Shown piece after piece: positions 1-8,951 of a stretch of DNA of 64,000 bases. The stretch covers positions 1 through 64,000 of the forward strand of contig NZ_FNDS01000016.1 in NCBI RefSeq assembly GCF_900099785.1. The letters are read 5' to 3'. Origin of the DNA: Pseudomonas panipatensis (GTDB taxonomy: Bacteria; Pseudomonadota; Gammaproteobacteria; Pseudomonadales; Pseudomonadaceae). The notes under the pieces were generated by a model. It was not told the origin of the DNA. It saw nothing but the letters and a program-made list of their open reading frames with translations, and ran no database searches. The translations under genes and the position numbers were made by a program. Within the stretch, counting starts at the first letter, position 1. Each line of letters starts with the position of its first letter.

Positions 1-596
1 TGGTTCCGCAGATCAAGGCCCTGAAGATCGGCGCCGGCACCTCCTGCGGCCTCGACATGGGCCCGCTGGTCACCCGCGTGCACCTGGACAAGGTCACCGG
101 CTACGTCGACGACGGCGTTGCCGCTGGCGCCGAGCTGGTGGTCGATGGCCGCGGCTACCAGGTCGCCGGCCACGAGAACGGCTTCTTCCTCGGCGGCTGC
201 CTGTTCGACCGCGTCACCCCGGACATGCGCATCTACAAGGAAGAAATCTTCGGCCCGGTGCTGTGCATCGTCCGCGTGAACAGCCTCGAAGAAGCCATGC
301 AACTGATCAACGACCACGAATACGGCAACGGCACCTGCATCTTCACCCGCGACGGTGAAGCCGCCCGCCTGTTCTGCGACGAAATCGAAGTCGGCATGGT
401 CGGCGTCAACGTGCCGCTGCCGGTGCCGGTCGCCTACCACAGCTTCGGCGGCTGGAAGCGCTCGCTGTTCGGCGACCTCCACGCCTACGGCCCGGACGGC
501 GTGCGCTTCTACACCAAGCGCAAGGCCATTACCCAGCGTTGGCCCAAGCGAGCAAGTCATGAGGCCGCTCAGTTCGCGTTCCCCAGCAATCGCTGA
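1..596 (+). CDS. mmsA: methylmalonate-semialdehyde dehydrogenase, 3' part
   Basis: This is the C-terminal ~198 residues of a CoA-acylating aldehyde dehydrogenase, open from the left edge in the frame of base 3. It acts in valine/thymine catabolism, converting (methyl)malonate semialdehyde to propionyl-/acetyl-CoA. Visible family marks are the start GLDMGPLVT, the EEIFGPVL segment near residue 80 of the fragment, and the C-terminal [13 protein letters not shown] followed by the QFAFPS ending typical of Pseudomonas MmsA. The catalytic Cys lies outside the window. A hairpin terminator follows 75 bp downstream, so the transcription unit ends here. The family assignment is firm. Confidence 0.9.
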   Translation, partial: VPQIKALKIGAGTSCGLDMGPLVTRVHLDKVTGYVDDGVAAGAELVVDGRGYQVAGHENGFFLGGCLFDRVTPDMRIYKEEIFGPVLCIVRVNSLEEAMQLINDHEYGNGTCIFTRDGEAARLFCDEIEVGMVGVNVPLPVPVAYHSFGGWKRSLFGDLHAYGPDGVRFYTKRKAITQRWPKRASHEAAQFAFPSNR

Positions 597-669
597 GCTC
601 TTTGACCCAGTGCCAGAAGTTGCGGGGTTGGCTGCATTGTCGGGTGGTAGGCCTTGCCACTGCTAGCAC

Positions 670-704
670 AACGGGATTCCTAAAGTCGGAATCCCGTTTT
701 TCTT
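670..704 (+). terminator. rho-independent terminator after mmsA
   Basis: An 11-bp perfect stem (AACGGGATTCC, 670-680, with GGAATCCCGTT, 688-698) around a 7-nt loop runs into TTTTTCTT. It has the right place and orientation to end mmsA transcription. Confidence 0.9.
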
Positions 705-1049
705 GGTGTGTTACTCAAACGCCTCTTTGAATCTCGCCAGTGCAAAAGCGTGCAGATTGTCGAGCGGGAGACTGGGCGACTGGTGCTGCCGATGATGGCG
801 GATATCGCCGATGGCCATCTTGTGCCCTTGGACCATTGCCGCGTGCAGGCCGGACCAGCCGCCAGCGCGGGCATGCGTCAGCGGCTGAGATCCATGGCTG
901 ACCAGGATTGAACTTTGCCAGGTCAATTGAGGGACAGTGCAGCGGATGAGCGCGGCACTTTATGACTGCCAGCTGTTGTCCGCCTTGTAACTCACCTTCC
1001 ATGGCACGCCCAAGGCGATCGACCAGCATACAGCTGCACTCGACCCAGA
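705..1049. other. no recognisable gene; degraded stretch
   Basis: Short open frames exist on both strands (for example 711-926 minus, with an ankyrin-like GWSGLHAAMVQGHK string), but none has a convincing start, family match or full domain. It lies between the mmsA terminator and an IS30 fragment and reads as decayed sequence. Confidence 0.4.
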
Positions 1050-1312
1050 CGGTCGCTTGCAGCGGCAGTTGGAAAGGACACCGAGACAGTGGTGAATGCA
1101 CTGATCGAGAATGCTCAGCGATTGCCTCAGGAACTCTACCAATCCCTGACCTGGGATCGAGGCAAGGAGATAGCTGCTCACAAGCGATTCACTCTAGCGA
1201 CGGATATTCTGGTCTACTTTTGTGACCTACAGAATCCTTGGCAGCGCGGGGCGAATGAAAACACCAATGGCCTGCTACGGCAGTACTTCCCGAAGGGCAG
1301 TGTTTTAACCAG
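1050..1312 (+). mobile_element. IS30-family transposase, C-terminal catalytic fragment
   Basis: About 85 codons match the end of an IS30-type DDE transposase. They include RLPQELYQSLTWDRGKE (region of the second catalytic Asp) and NPWQRGANENTNGLLRQYFPKG (the conserved ENTNGLLR block with the catalytic Glu). The N-terminal HTH half is missing. Family similarity stops after KGSVL at about 1305-1312, exactly where the truncated AraC-type gene on the other strand begins. Insertion followed by deletion may therefore have created the junction. No intact terminal repeats were found. Confidence 0.8.
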
Positions 1313-1586
1313 GGAGAGCTGCGAACAGCGGAGGGTCGAAAGACTCCGCCGAGACAGTTTCGACGATACGCAAAGGGAACATGGCGCCACCGGCTTCCAC
1401 CTCCAACGCCCGCCAGAAACGAAAATAGTCGGCAGTAACTAGCTGCTGGCCTTCGCGTGATAACAGATCTTCAGGAAGGCCTGCCCTGCGGAGAACATGA
1501 CTCGGTTGAAGACCGAGGACTTTTAGCAGGGCCTGCCACCCGATATCCATGCTGAAATTTTGGGTTCGCGGCATAGAGATACTCAT
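1305..1586 (-). pseudogene. AraC-family regulator, N-terminal fragment
   Basis: The 93-residue frame reads as the N-terminal half of an AraC-family regulator of the OruR/ArgR-like sensor class. Examples are GWQALLKVLGLQPSHVLRRAGLPEDLLSREGQQLVTADYFRFW and IVETVSAESFDPPLFAAL, the start of the AraC arabinose-binding-like domain. The C-terminal double HTH is absent because the frame runs into the IS30 fragment at about 1310 and stops. It is not expected to bind DNA. Confidence 0.7.
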
Positions 1587-2144
1587 GAATGGCCAAGTAA
1601 AGGCCCTTCTTCGCTCGTGAAGTCACTTCAGCATAAACAACACAGGTCATTTCACTCATGCAAACGGCGCCAGCAAACCATCGATTGGCGCCATGAGGGC
1701 CCGCCGGCCGAAGTTGAAGTATCCGCACAGATGGCGCACAGGAGGCGAGTCCCCTTGCTATTGGGCGCTCCCTGCACATCGTGATCACCTGCTTCAAGCT
1801 GGCTTAGGTCATCCACGAATGGCTGCAATGGGTCAATTGTGTTGAAAAAGTCCCGCTGCAATTTCTGCCCACGAAATTGCGCGGCGGACGTTGAAATCTG
1901 AGCCTATGGCCGCCTCTGAACTAATCCAGATTTCGCGTAGCAACGCACAAATCAGCCGCTTTTGGGGCTATGAACAGGCGACGCTGGCCAGTACCGACTT
2001 TTTCAACAGAATCGGTCGATAGCTGCCGGTCGTGGATGGCTGCTTTCGCCCCTTAGCCATGCGAAAGATCGGTCAGATCGAATGCAAGTGACTGGTCACG
2101 CGGGTGCAAATACGCATGATCGACCGAGCCTGGTTAGCTCATCG
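1587..2144. other. intergenic, holds a 169-bp element only
   Basis: No gene is supported here. The only structure seen is the element at 1840-2008 (separate entry). Weak open frames in 1471-1861 lack family features. Confidence 0.5.
1840..2008. mobile_element. 169-bp MITE-like element or deleted IS
   Basis: A perfect 13-bp inverted repeat, TGTTGAAAAAGTC (1840-1852) and GACTTTTTCAACA (1996-2008), bounds 143 bp with no open frame of note. Ends of this kind are common for DDE insertion sequences in Pseudomonas (from memory, family not verified). No clear target duplication was found in the flanks. It is best read as an internally deleted IS or a MITE. Confidence 0.6.
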
Positions 2145-3863
2145 TTACTGTGCTGCGGCCTCGATGAAGCCAGCGTTGATCAAGTCTGTGCGCATTGCGC
2201 CCAAGCAACTCTTGGGGGCGGCAAGCCAAAAGAGGTTTTTCGCTCTCGTCAGCGCCACGTAGCCGATACGGCCGTCTTCCGTAGCCGTGCCGGCCAGCAA
2301 TGCGGTGATGTTGGCCTTAGTCGCGACGTAGAGCACTGCGCCGATGGACTCGCCTTTAACCTGGTGAACAGTCTCAACTCTTAAGCCATGAGCTTCCTGG
2401 TCATCAGCTTTGGCACCGCTGAGCGCGACGTCCTCCAAGCGCTTCTTGGCCATCTTATGTCCGAACGTAGCGACTGTTTTCAGCCCGAACAGTTGATCAG
2501 TTTGAGTAAGCAAGGCGCGCAGATTTGCGACCAGCTTCGGATGCCATTGTGCTTTGGCTTGGAGCGAACAGGACGGTAGCCCAGTCTCGGTATTGCGGGT
2601 AAATGCCCACAGCAACCGCCTAAACCCCAACATCCAGGCTTCGTGGGGCGCCCCCTGCAGCGTCGAGCTGAGTCCGCGCGGGGCATCGTCGATCAGGCTC
2701 TCAACCGCGTTGCATACCAGACGGAAAGCATGCTGATAGCGATGCTGTTGATCACGGGCCAATGCAGCCTCTGCAAAAAGGTTCACAACTCCCTGTCCTG
2801 GGGCGGCTGTTTTTCCTGCAAGCTTGGCAGCGCGATCCGTGTTCCTGCTGAGAATGACTGCGTCTTTCTCCTCTATGCCCAGTTCGCCGAGACGAGCTTT
2901 GAAAGAGCTGATCAGCTTAGGTAGCTCGGCGTCCTTGTACCCTACGAAGAATGCGCCACCTTGCCCGGGTTGCCTGTCTGGCTCATCGTTTCGGCCGCAG
3001 AGCCGGTTGGCTATATCGATGATGGGAGGGAGGGAGCGGTAATTCCGCGTAAGCTTGTAGTCTTTCACTCCCGGGCGATCGGCGTAGGTTTTTAAAAACA
3101 TGCCATCAGCGCCGGCGAATGCGAAGATGCCTTGGTTAACGTCTCCAATCAGTGATACCTGCACGCCCGCCTTGATGAGGATTTCCAAGGTCACTTTGTG
3201 CATCGTGCCCAGATCCTGCGATTCGTCGACCAGCACCTGGGGATAGCGGGTAGCCAATGCCCTCAGAATGGCAGGCTGTTGAAGCAGTGTTCGAATTACC
3301 CAGTAGCGCCCAAGATCATGGGTATATGCACCAGTGCGCCCCAGCTTTTCGATGAGCTCCTGGGCCTTTCCGCGATCAAGCTGTTCCACCGTCCCCTGGG
3401 TGTCGATGAAGAAGATCGACCTTCCATTCTCTACACCTACCTGCACATCCTTGATCGGGATTGGGCGCTCGGTTTTGCTCTTCCAGTACTGGAAGCTACT
3501 TAAGAACGCTTCCGAACCCGATACAAGATAGGGGGTTCGCGTGGCTCCCATGGTGCGGTAGGCATGGGGACGCAGAACATGCTGGGTGAAGAATCCGTCT
3601 AGCGTGTCCACTTCTACGCGCTTGCGATTAGCGTCGTCCGGCAGACCCGAGGCGAGCTCTGCGTAACCTTTGTTGAAGGTATCAACGGCGACATTGGAAA
3701 ACGACAACAGCACGACGCGACCGCGGTGATCGGCCAGCTTTTGCCGAATGGCGATCAGTCGCCGAATAGCTGTGGCTGTTTTTCCACTGCCTGCGCAAGC
3801 TGTAATCGCCATAGGTTCTAGCGGGGCTTCGATTACAGCTTTCTGCTCATCGGATAGCTTCAT
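2145..3863 (-). CDS. gajB: Gabija protein GajB, UvrD-like helicase
   Basis: The gene encodes 572 residues of an SF1 UvrD/Rep-type helicase, somewhat longer than the usual ~500 of GajB. Motifs in order are Walker A AGSGKT (24-29), Walker B VDESQD (212-217), NYRS (274-277), VHQVKGE (~499-505) and VALTRAK (~536-542). The ATG at 3863 was chosen because it overlaps the gajA stop as ATGA, although the frame stays open to an ATG at 3884. In Gabija, GajB is thought to sense DNA ends or unwound phage DNA and to activate GajA. Pairing with an OLD/TOPRIM nuclease in this order is what identifies it. An alternative label is a generic UvrD helicase. Confidence 0.87.
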   Translation of the reverse strand: MKLSDEQKAVIEAPLEPMAITACAGSGKTATAIRRLIAIRQKLADHRGRVVLLSFSNVAVDTFNKGYAELASGLPDDANRKRVEVDTLDGFFTQHVLRPHAYRTMGATRTPYLVSGSEAFLSSFQYWKSKTERPIPIKDVQVGVENGRSIFFIDTQGTVEQLDRGKAQELIEKLGRTGAYTHDLGRYWVIRTLLQQPAILRALATRYPQVLVDESQDLGTMHKVTLEILIKAGVQVSLIGDVNQGIFAFAGADGMFLKTYADRPGVKDYKLTRNYRSLPPIIDIANRLCGRNDEPDRQPGQGGAFFVGYKDAELPKLISSFKARLGELGIEEKDAVILSRNTDRAAKLAGKTAAPGQGVVNLFAEAALARDQQHRYQHAFRLVCNAVESLIDDAPRGLSSTLQGAPHEAWMLGFRRLLWAFTRNTETGLPSCSLQAKAQWHPKLVANLRALLTQTDQLFGLKTVATFGHKMAKKRLEDVALSGAKADDQEAHGLRVETVHQVKGESIGAVLYVATKANITALLAGTATEDGRIGYVALTRAKNLFWLAAPKSCLGAMRTDLINAGFIEAAAQ

Positions 3864-5752
3864 GGCGTGTCCGCTCCCTGGCAAACGTGTCGTATCGCTT
3901 GCTCAAGGTACTTAGGGACCTTGCATCCTGGTGTTATAGCAATCTGCTCGGCGAGCGCTTGGCCGAAGCGGCCCTTCTGCACATTGCTACTGCTGTCCTT
4001 GCGCTCGAACATCCCGCAGAATAGCGCCTTGGCTTTGGCTGTGTTGTCCGGCGCGCCGTCCACGATTTTTCTCAGCGCCACCGAGCTCCTGGGATGAAGT
4101 TCAGCCAATGCTTTCAGCATGGCGTTCCGATTTTCCGCCAGTAGCGCCAAGTCGTACTCAAGGGTCTTCACCCCGTGGTGCACCTTCACAAACTGATCTT
4201 CGGATTCTTTCATTTTCAGCGTGTTGCTCGATATCCGAACAGTCTCGCCGAGCGCGGGATATGCAGCCTTTAGCTTCTTCTTTTTCTTCGGCTCGCCACC
4301 TTCGACGGCCGGTTGCTCGGCTTCTTCCCCGTTTTCTGCATCTGTTTCGTCGAGGTAGGTTGCCTCCGCGAGCAGCTCCTCCTGGATCTCCTCGTCAGGT
4401 CGCTCATCCTCAGCGGATTCAAGTACCTCTTCTTCTTCGAACGGGTCAGCATCGGTAATGACCGAGACCGGGATTCGCAGCCCTTTTTCTCCAAACAGCG
4501 GCAGGAACGAGTCGAAGTTCAGCCCCTCGACACTGATGAGGCTGATGCCATATTCCCTCAAGTCGAATCCCAAAATCTTCGCGAGCGCGTCGACCAGCAT
4601 TAGTTCTGCAGCGCCCTCCACGAAGATGACGCGGCGGGCGAAGAATAGCTCGGCTCTAGTCACGTCCAGGTAGCGCTCAAGCTTCTCCCGCTTACCTTTT
4701 GCGAACTGGACATCACGTGGAAAGAAGGTCTCCACGCCGGATTCGTTCTCGACCAAGCACACCAGGGATTCAAGCTTCGAATTGCTGGCGAAGTTCGGCG
4801 AGTGGCTGGTGACGAACAATTGCACCGGCTTCTCACCTTCTTTGGCCGGAATGCCGGCCAGGTAGCTCAGGAGAACGCGCTGCAGTTGGGGGTGGAGGTG
4901 GGCCTCCGGCTCCTCCACGATCAAGCTTCGGTACGCTGCTTCAGGATTCTTAGCCAGCTCACTGAGCACCACTGCCATGAAAATCAGATTGTTGAAGCCA
5001 AGGCCGTTTTGCTCAATCTCCATGGACTGAGCAGTCAGGGAGAGGCGTGCGGAAAGGCGCTGGAAATCGGTTGCGCTGAGTCCGACTGCCAGTACCTGCG
5101 CCAGCTGCTCACCCATCATGGAGCTATGCCTGGTGGAGATCGCGGTATGGGTACTTTTGATCGCCTCGTTCTGCTGCAACTGCTCATCTAGTTCCTTCAG
5201 CGCAGTATTGATCTTCTCCCGGCCTTCAGCATCGGTCAGGAGGTGGAGCAGGCGAGCCAGTTGGCTGTTGCGGCTTGGACGCAGTCCCTGGGCGGCATCA
5301 CGCAAAGGTTGTAGGTAGACGCCGCGCAGGTTTTCCATCATGTCCGAGGTGAGCGGGATGTCCTGGTGATCTCCACACCACCGTTTCACCCGGAAGCGGC
5401 CAGTCTGATCGGCATCGGTGTACCTGACGTGGATGTGCGCTTCCATGGTGTTGTCAGCACCGGGCTGCAGAGCCGCGATGAAGTCGGCTTCGTCGTCGTG
5501 ACTGAGATCCTTGAAGACGAAGTGGAAGCTGATGTCGCCTTCTGATTCGCCTTCTGAAGGTCGATGACGGTCAGCGATATCAAGACGGGGATAAGGCTCT
5601 TCATGCCCGGCCAAGAGGGTCCGGAGAGCATCCACTACGGCGCTTTTTCCCACATTGTTTGGGCCGACGAGAACATTCAGTCCAGGCTGGAATTTCAGCT
5701 TGGCGTCACGCAGCTTGCGGAAGTTTTTTATGGTGAGTTCAGCCAGGTACAT
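3860..5752 (-). CDS. gajA: Gabija protein GajA, OLD-family ATPase-TOPRIM nuclease
   Basis: The gene encodes 630 residues: an N-terminal ABC-type ATPase and a C-terminal TOPRIM nuclease. Seen are Walker A GPNNVGKS (30-37), Walker B LIVEEPEAHLHP (277-288), and TOPRIM residues FVEG (Glu379) and ITDAD (Asp434, Asp436). This is the layout of GajA, the nicking endonuclease of the Gabija anti-phage system. The ATG at 5752 is preferred over 5764 because GGAG lies 6 nt before it. The stop overlaps the gajB start by 4 nt. A strongly acidic stretch at about 438-488 followed by five lysines interrupts the TOPRIM domain and is unusual. At roughly 630 aa it is longer than the ~580 of characterised GajA. 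Confidence 0.88.
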   Translation of the reverse strand: MYLAELTIKNFRKLRDAKLKFQPGLNVLVGPNNVGKSAVVDALRTLLAGHEEPYPRLDIADRHRPSEGESEGDISFHFVFKDLSHDDEADFIAALQPGADNTMEAHIHVRYTDADQTGRFRVKRWCGDHQDIPLTSDMMENLRGVYLQPLRDAAQGLRPSRNSQLARLLHLLTDAEGREKINTALKELDEQLQQNEAIKSTHTAISTRHSSMMGEQLAQVLAVGLSATDFQRLSARLSLTAQSMEIEQNGLGFNNLIFMAVVLSELAKNPEAAYRSLIVEEPEAHLHPQLQRVLLSYLAGIPAKEGEKPVQLFVTSHSPNFASNSKLESLVCLVENESGVETFFPRDVQFAKGKREKLERYLDVTRAELFFARRVIFVEGAAELMLVDALAKILGFDLREYGISLISVEGLNFDSFLPLFGEKGLRIPVSVITDADPFEEEEVLESAEDERPDEEIQEELLAEATYLDETDAENGEEAEQPAVEGGEPKKKKKLKAAYPALGETVRISSNTLKMKESEDQFVKVHHGVKTLEYDLALLAENRNAMLKALAELHPRSSVALRKIVDGAPDNTAKAKALFCGMFERKDSSSNVQKGRFGQALAEQIAITPGCKVPKYLEQAIRHVCQGADTP

Positions 5753-6204
5753 GAGGTTCTCCATCCTTGATTTGCGGATGGAACCCTATTCCGGCGGAGC
5801 TACGCAATAACGGCGAAAAATGAGGAGCAGCGGGAGGTCAGGAACACGTGCGGCGTGCATATTGGGAAATCTGCCATGCACTTGACCAGTGATTTGCATT
5901 CGATATGACCAGTAGCCTCGTATGGCTGAGGGACGAAAGCAGTAATTCACGAATGGACCGCTAACGACCCATAGGCGACGTTCAGCAAGAAACAACTGAA
6001 TGGCTGAGGTAGACCTGATCGGCACCGGGCGCTGAAAAGCTCCATAGAACACCTCTGGACCGACGCGGAGTGAGTGGTTGTGCTCTGACCGTGTCAAAAG
6101 AAGTTCATGAAAAAGCGCGCTTTTGACTGCATTTCAACCGGATGCCAGCGCTCGAGCCGCCGTCGCTGGACTCATCGATCACCATCGAGATGGGGATACG
6201 CGGA
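5753..6204. other. intergenic upstream of gajA and after clcA
   Basis: No supported gene. A 103-codon minus-strand frame (5786-6097) has no ribosome site, no recognisable domain and an odd composition. The gajA promoter should lie in the left part of this stretch, but no clear -10/-35 was identified. Confidence 0.4.
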
Positions 6205-7587
6205 TCAGGGACTGCTCGGCGCGATCTTGTCCAGCACCTGACGGGCCAGAGCGTGGTACAGCGAGACCGGTGCGATCCAGCCGGAGATGGTGGCGGCCAT
6301 GACCGTGGCGGCCAGCATGGGGATGACCAGGTCGGGACTGTGGGAGAGCTCCAGGACGATCACCGAGGCGGTCAGCGGCGAGCGGGTCACGCCGGCGAGG
6401 TAGGCGCCCATGCCCAGCAGCGCACAAGTCTGTGGGTTGATGTCGGGCAACAATGACAGTAGCGGGGCGAAGGCCGCTCCAATGCTTAGCGAGGGCGAGA
6501 AAAGGCCGCCGGGAATCCCGGATAAATAGGACACTACGTTGGCCAGGAACTTCCACAGCAGGAAGTCCTGGTCGGTGATCGGGTGGCCTTCGAGCAGGGC
6601 GCGGGTTTCCTCGTAGCCGGTGCCAAACACATGGTTACCCGAGGCCAGCCCCAGCAACGCCAGCAACAGGCCGCAGGCGGCGGCAAAGTGTACTGGGAAG
6701 CGCTCGCGCAGGCGGCAGATGCGGCCCAGCCAGCCGTTCCGGGTGGGGAGCACCAGCTTGACGTAGAGCCCGCCTAACAGGCCGCCGAGCAGGGCACAGG
6801 CCGGCACTTCGCTCCAGCCCCAGCCTGCCGGGAGGCTGCCGCCGATCTCGCCGAAGTAGGAGTAATGGCCCATCAGGCCGAGCGTGACGGCTCCGCCGAT
6901 TAGCACCGCAGTTAGTACTAGGCCACTAAAGCGTTGCTCGAAGGTGCGACTCAGTTCCTCGATGGCGAACACGATACCCGCCAAGGGGGTGTTGAATGCC
7001 GCAGCGATGCCGGCTGCGCCGCCGGCGAGGATCAGTCCTGCGATGGTGCGCCTCCCGTGTAGGCCTAGGCGTCGGCCGAAGGCGTAGATGACTGCGGCGC
7101 CGACATGCACTGTGGGCCCTTCGCGGCCTACCGAGCCACCGACCAGCAGCGCGGCCAGGGTGAAGAGCATTCGCACGGCGGCCACCGGCAACGCCAACAC
7201 GCGGGCGCGGAAGCGCCGCGAGGGTGACTCCAGCGCGGCAATTACCTGGGGAATGCCGCTGCCCTTGGCCTCAACGAACCAGCGCTGGGTGATCCAGGCC
7301 AACAGGGCGAAGCCCGCCGGGGTCACTAGCAGCGGCAGCCAGGGGGCGACGCCGAGCATGCGCTTGAACAGAGCGAAGGACTGGTCCGCCAGCCAGGCAA
7401 AGGCCAGCGCCACCAGACCCACAAGCAGTGCGCCGATCCAGAACGCCAGGCGTTGTCGCCACTCCAGCCAGCGTGGCCGTCGGAACCGTCTGGGTTGGGC
7501 GATGGGGGCGGGTTCTGCGTAGTCTGGGTTGGGTTGTTCGGACATCGACGCGACCAGGATCGTGGACCAAGTGGCAATTATCGCCAT
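6205..7587 (-). CDS. clcA: ClC-family chloride channel/transporter
   Basis: This 446-460-residue inner-membrane protein has about ten hydrophobic segments and all three ClC anion-pathway motifs: GSGIPQVI, GREGPTVH (with the gating Glu typical of Cl-/H+ exchangers) and SGIPGGLFSPSL. It probably moves chloride (or fluoride/nitrate-like anions) with coupled protons. Starts at 7587 and 7545 (MSEQPNPDY) are both possible; neither has a strong ribosome site. It stands alone. A second, broken copy of its N-terminal part lies at 35.7-36.1 kb, which suggests duplication or past recombination. Confidence 0.85.
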   Translation of the reverse strand: MAIIATWSTILVASMSEQPNPDYAEPAPIAQPRRFRRPRWLEWRQRLAFWIGALLVGLVALAFAWLADQSFALFKRMLGVAPWLPLLVTPAGFALLAWITQRWFVEAKGSGIPQVIAALESPSRRFRARVLALPVAAVRMLFTLAALLVGGSVGREGPTVHVGAAVIYAFGRRLGLHGRRTIAGLILAGGAAGIAAAFNTPLAGIVFAIEELSRTFEQRFSGLVLTAVLIGGAVTLGLMGHYSYFGEIGGSLPAGWGWSEVPACALLGGLLGGLYVKLVLPTRNGWLGRICRLRERFPVHFAAACGLLLALLGLASGNHVFGTGYEETRALLEGHPITDQDFLLWKFLANVVSYLSGIPGGLFSPSLSIGAAFAPLLSLLPDINPQTCALLGMGAYLAGVTRSPLTASVIVLELSHSPDLVIPMLAATVMAATISGWIAPVSLYHALARQVLDKIAPSSP

Positions 7588-7712
7588 CTTTATCTAATCC
7601 GCGTATGCACGATTAGAGGGAAGAGATGTCTGCCTCCTGATTTTGTAAACATTCAATGGCCGTTAATGGCCGATTTTTGCCAGTCGTCCCTTTGCGTGCA
7701 TAGGGCCACAGG

Positions 7713-7790
7713 ATGCAATTGAGTGTTCAGTGCGAATGCAATTGACTTTTCAAGCCGAATGCAACTGGCTGTTCAAGTAAATGCAATTAC
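7713..7790. repeat. four imperfect 22-23-bp repeats beginning ATGCAAYT
   Basis: ATGCAA[TC]T starts at 7713, 7736, 7759 and 7781, spaced 23, 23 and 22 bp. The intervening bases are similar (GTTCA or TTTCAA in the middle of units). Multiple direct repeats of this size are characteristic of IS21-family ends. No IS21 transposase is seen nearby, so this may be a lone IS end. Confidence 0.55.
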
Positions 7791-7791
7791 G

Positions 7792-7908
7792 CATCTGTTC
7801 CGCTGGTTGTTCAATGAGGTGCTGCGGCGCTGCATGGCAGCCGGCCTGGTCAAGGGTGAAGGTTTTGCCGTCGATCGCAATGCAACCCAAGCGAAGCATC
7901 GCTACTGA
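7792..7908 (+). mobile_element. IS1182-like transposase fragment
   Basis: About 35 codons read HLFRWLFNEVLRRCMAAGLVKGEGFAVD, the string that in IS1182/IS5-type transposases precedes the catalytic region (usually followed by a D-x-S segment). Here it is lost and replaced by RNATQAKHRY and a stop. It is a remnant only. Confidence 0.6.
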
Positions 7909-7998
7909 AAAAATCCTCACGCGAGGGTTGGTCACTGCACGAAAGCCTCAAATTCAGCTCTAGCGAGGAACAGTGCGTTGAAGCTGAAGCCCCAGTCA

Positions 7999-8694
7999 CT
8001 AGCTCAATTGAGATAGGTAAGCAGCGAGCGCTGTGCGACTCTCCACTCCGAGCTTCTCAAAGATTCGAACCACATAGGTCTTGGCGGTTGCCAGGGTGAT
8101 TCCCATTGCGTCGGCCACTTCCTGGTTCGAGGCGCCCATACCGATCAGCAAGGCGGCTTGTCGCTCCCGGTAGCTGAGCCCGGAATGCTGCAGGCGCAAA
8201 TCACGCTGAATCTGCCGGACATGGGGATGTCGGTCGAAGCTGGCTTCGAGAAAACGCTGGAACGTGTCCAGGGCGGGCAACTCCATGGACAGGGGAGGGT
8301 CTGCCAGGGTACGCAGCAGCCCGATACCGCCGTAGGCCGACTCTCCCCCCCAGAACATCAGGTCGATGGTGTCGATGACACCGAAGGAGTGCAGGTACCC
8401 GTGGTAATGGCGCATGTCGTTCAGCGATTGCTCGGTGGGGGCCATGCTCAGCACGCCGACACTTTCATGTCGTTCGAGCATGCGGCGAACCCCCATGGGG
8501 TCGAGCGACTGCATACCATGGCTGTACTGCTCGAGAAAGCCAGTGGGCACGCCGAGCGTGTCGAGTACCCGCATTTCCTGGCGGCGATTGTCGACCCAAT
8601 AGAACAATGCCCCGCTGACACCGAGGAGCTGGCGACTGAACGAGAGGGCTTCTCGGACCAGAATGTCTTCACTGGACAGCAAGGTGGCGTTCAT
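7999..8694 (-). CDS. LuxR-family transcriptional regulator
   Basis: The 231-residue protein has a C-terminal LuxR/GerE HTH (about 168-228: LSYRERQAALLIGMGASNQEVADAMGITLATAKTYV, split only by alignment) and an N-terminal ~160-residue sensory region without a receiver Asp pocket or clear autoinducer-binding signature. It is divergent from the PhyH-RidA-permease operon across 257 bp and most likely controls it. The ligand is unknown and might be the permease substrate or its hydroxylated product. Confidence 0.75.
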   Translation of the reverse strand: MNATLLSSEDILVREALSFSRQLLGVSGALFYWVDNRRQEMRVLDTLGVPTGFLEQYSHGMQSLDPMGVRRMLERHESVGVLSMAPTEQSLNDMRHYHGYLHSFGVIDTIDLMFWGGESAYGGIGLLRTLADPPLSMELPALDTFQRFLEASFDRHPHVRQIQRDLRLQHSGLSYRERQAALLIGMGASNQEVADAMGITLATAKTYVVRIFEKLGVESRTALAAYLSQLS

Positions 8695-8951
8695 ATGCAG
8701 CAGACTCGGACGATTGCGAATGCCATGTCTGTTTAGGCAAGAAGCATGCCGCCAACCGCGCGCGAGGGCCGGCTATGGTCGCTGGCGACCGCAGTCGGCA
8801 TCATCCTGGTGCCGAGCGGCTAGTATGCGCACCAACACGGTGAAAAGCGCCGATTCAGCGTGAATTTGTCCATCCTAGGATGGATTGTTGGCCGGTCGCA
8901 TGCTGCCTACTCTCGCCTCGCAACCCACTCCAATCGTTTGCGAGGTACGCC

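Noticed and set aside
705-926. Ankyrin-repeat protein on the minus strand
   Set aside because: One GWSGLHAAMVQGHK-like string is not enough; the rest shows no repeat register and the frame lacks a good start.
5786-6097. 103-codon minus frame upstream of gajA as a possible third defence gene
   Set aside because: No ribosome site, no domain and atypical composition; gajA has its own start and ribosome site after it.
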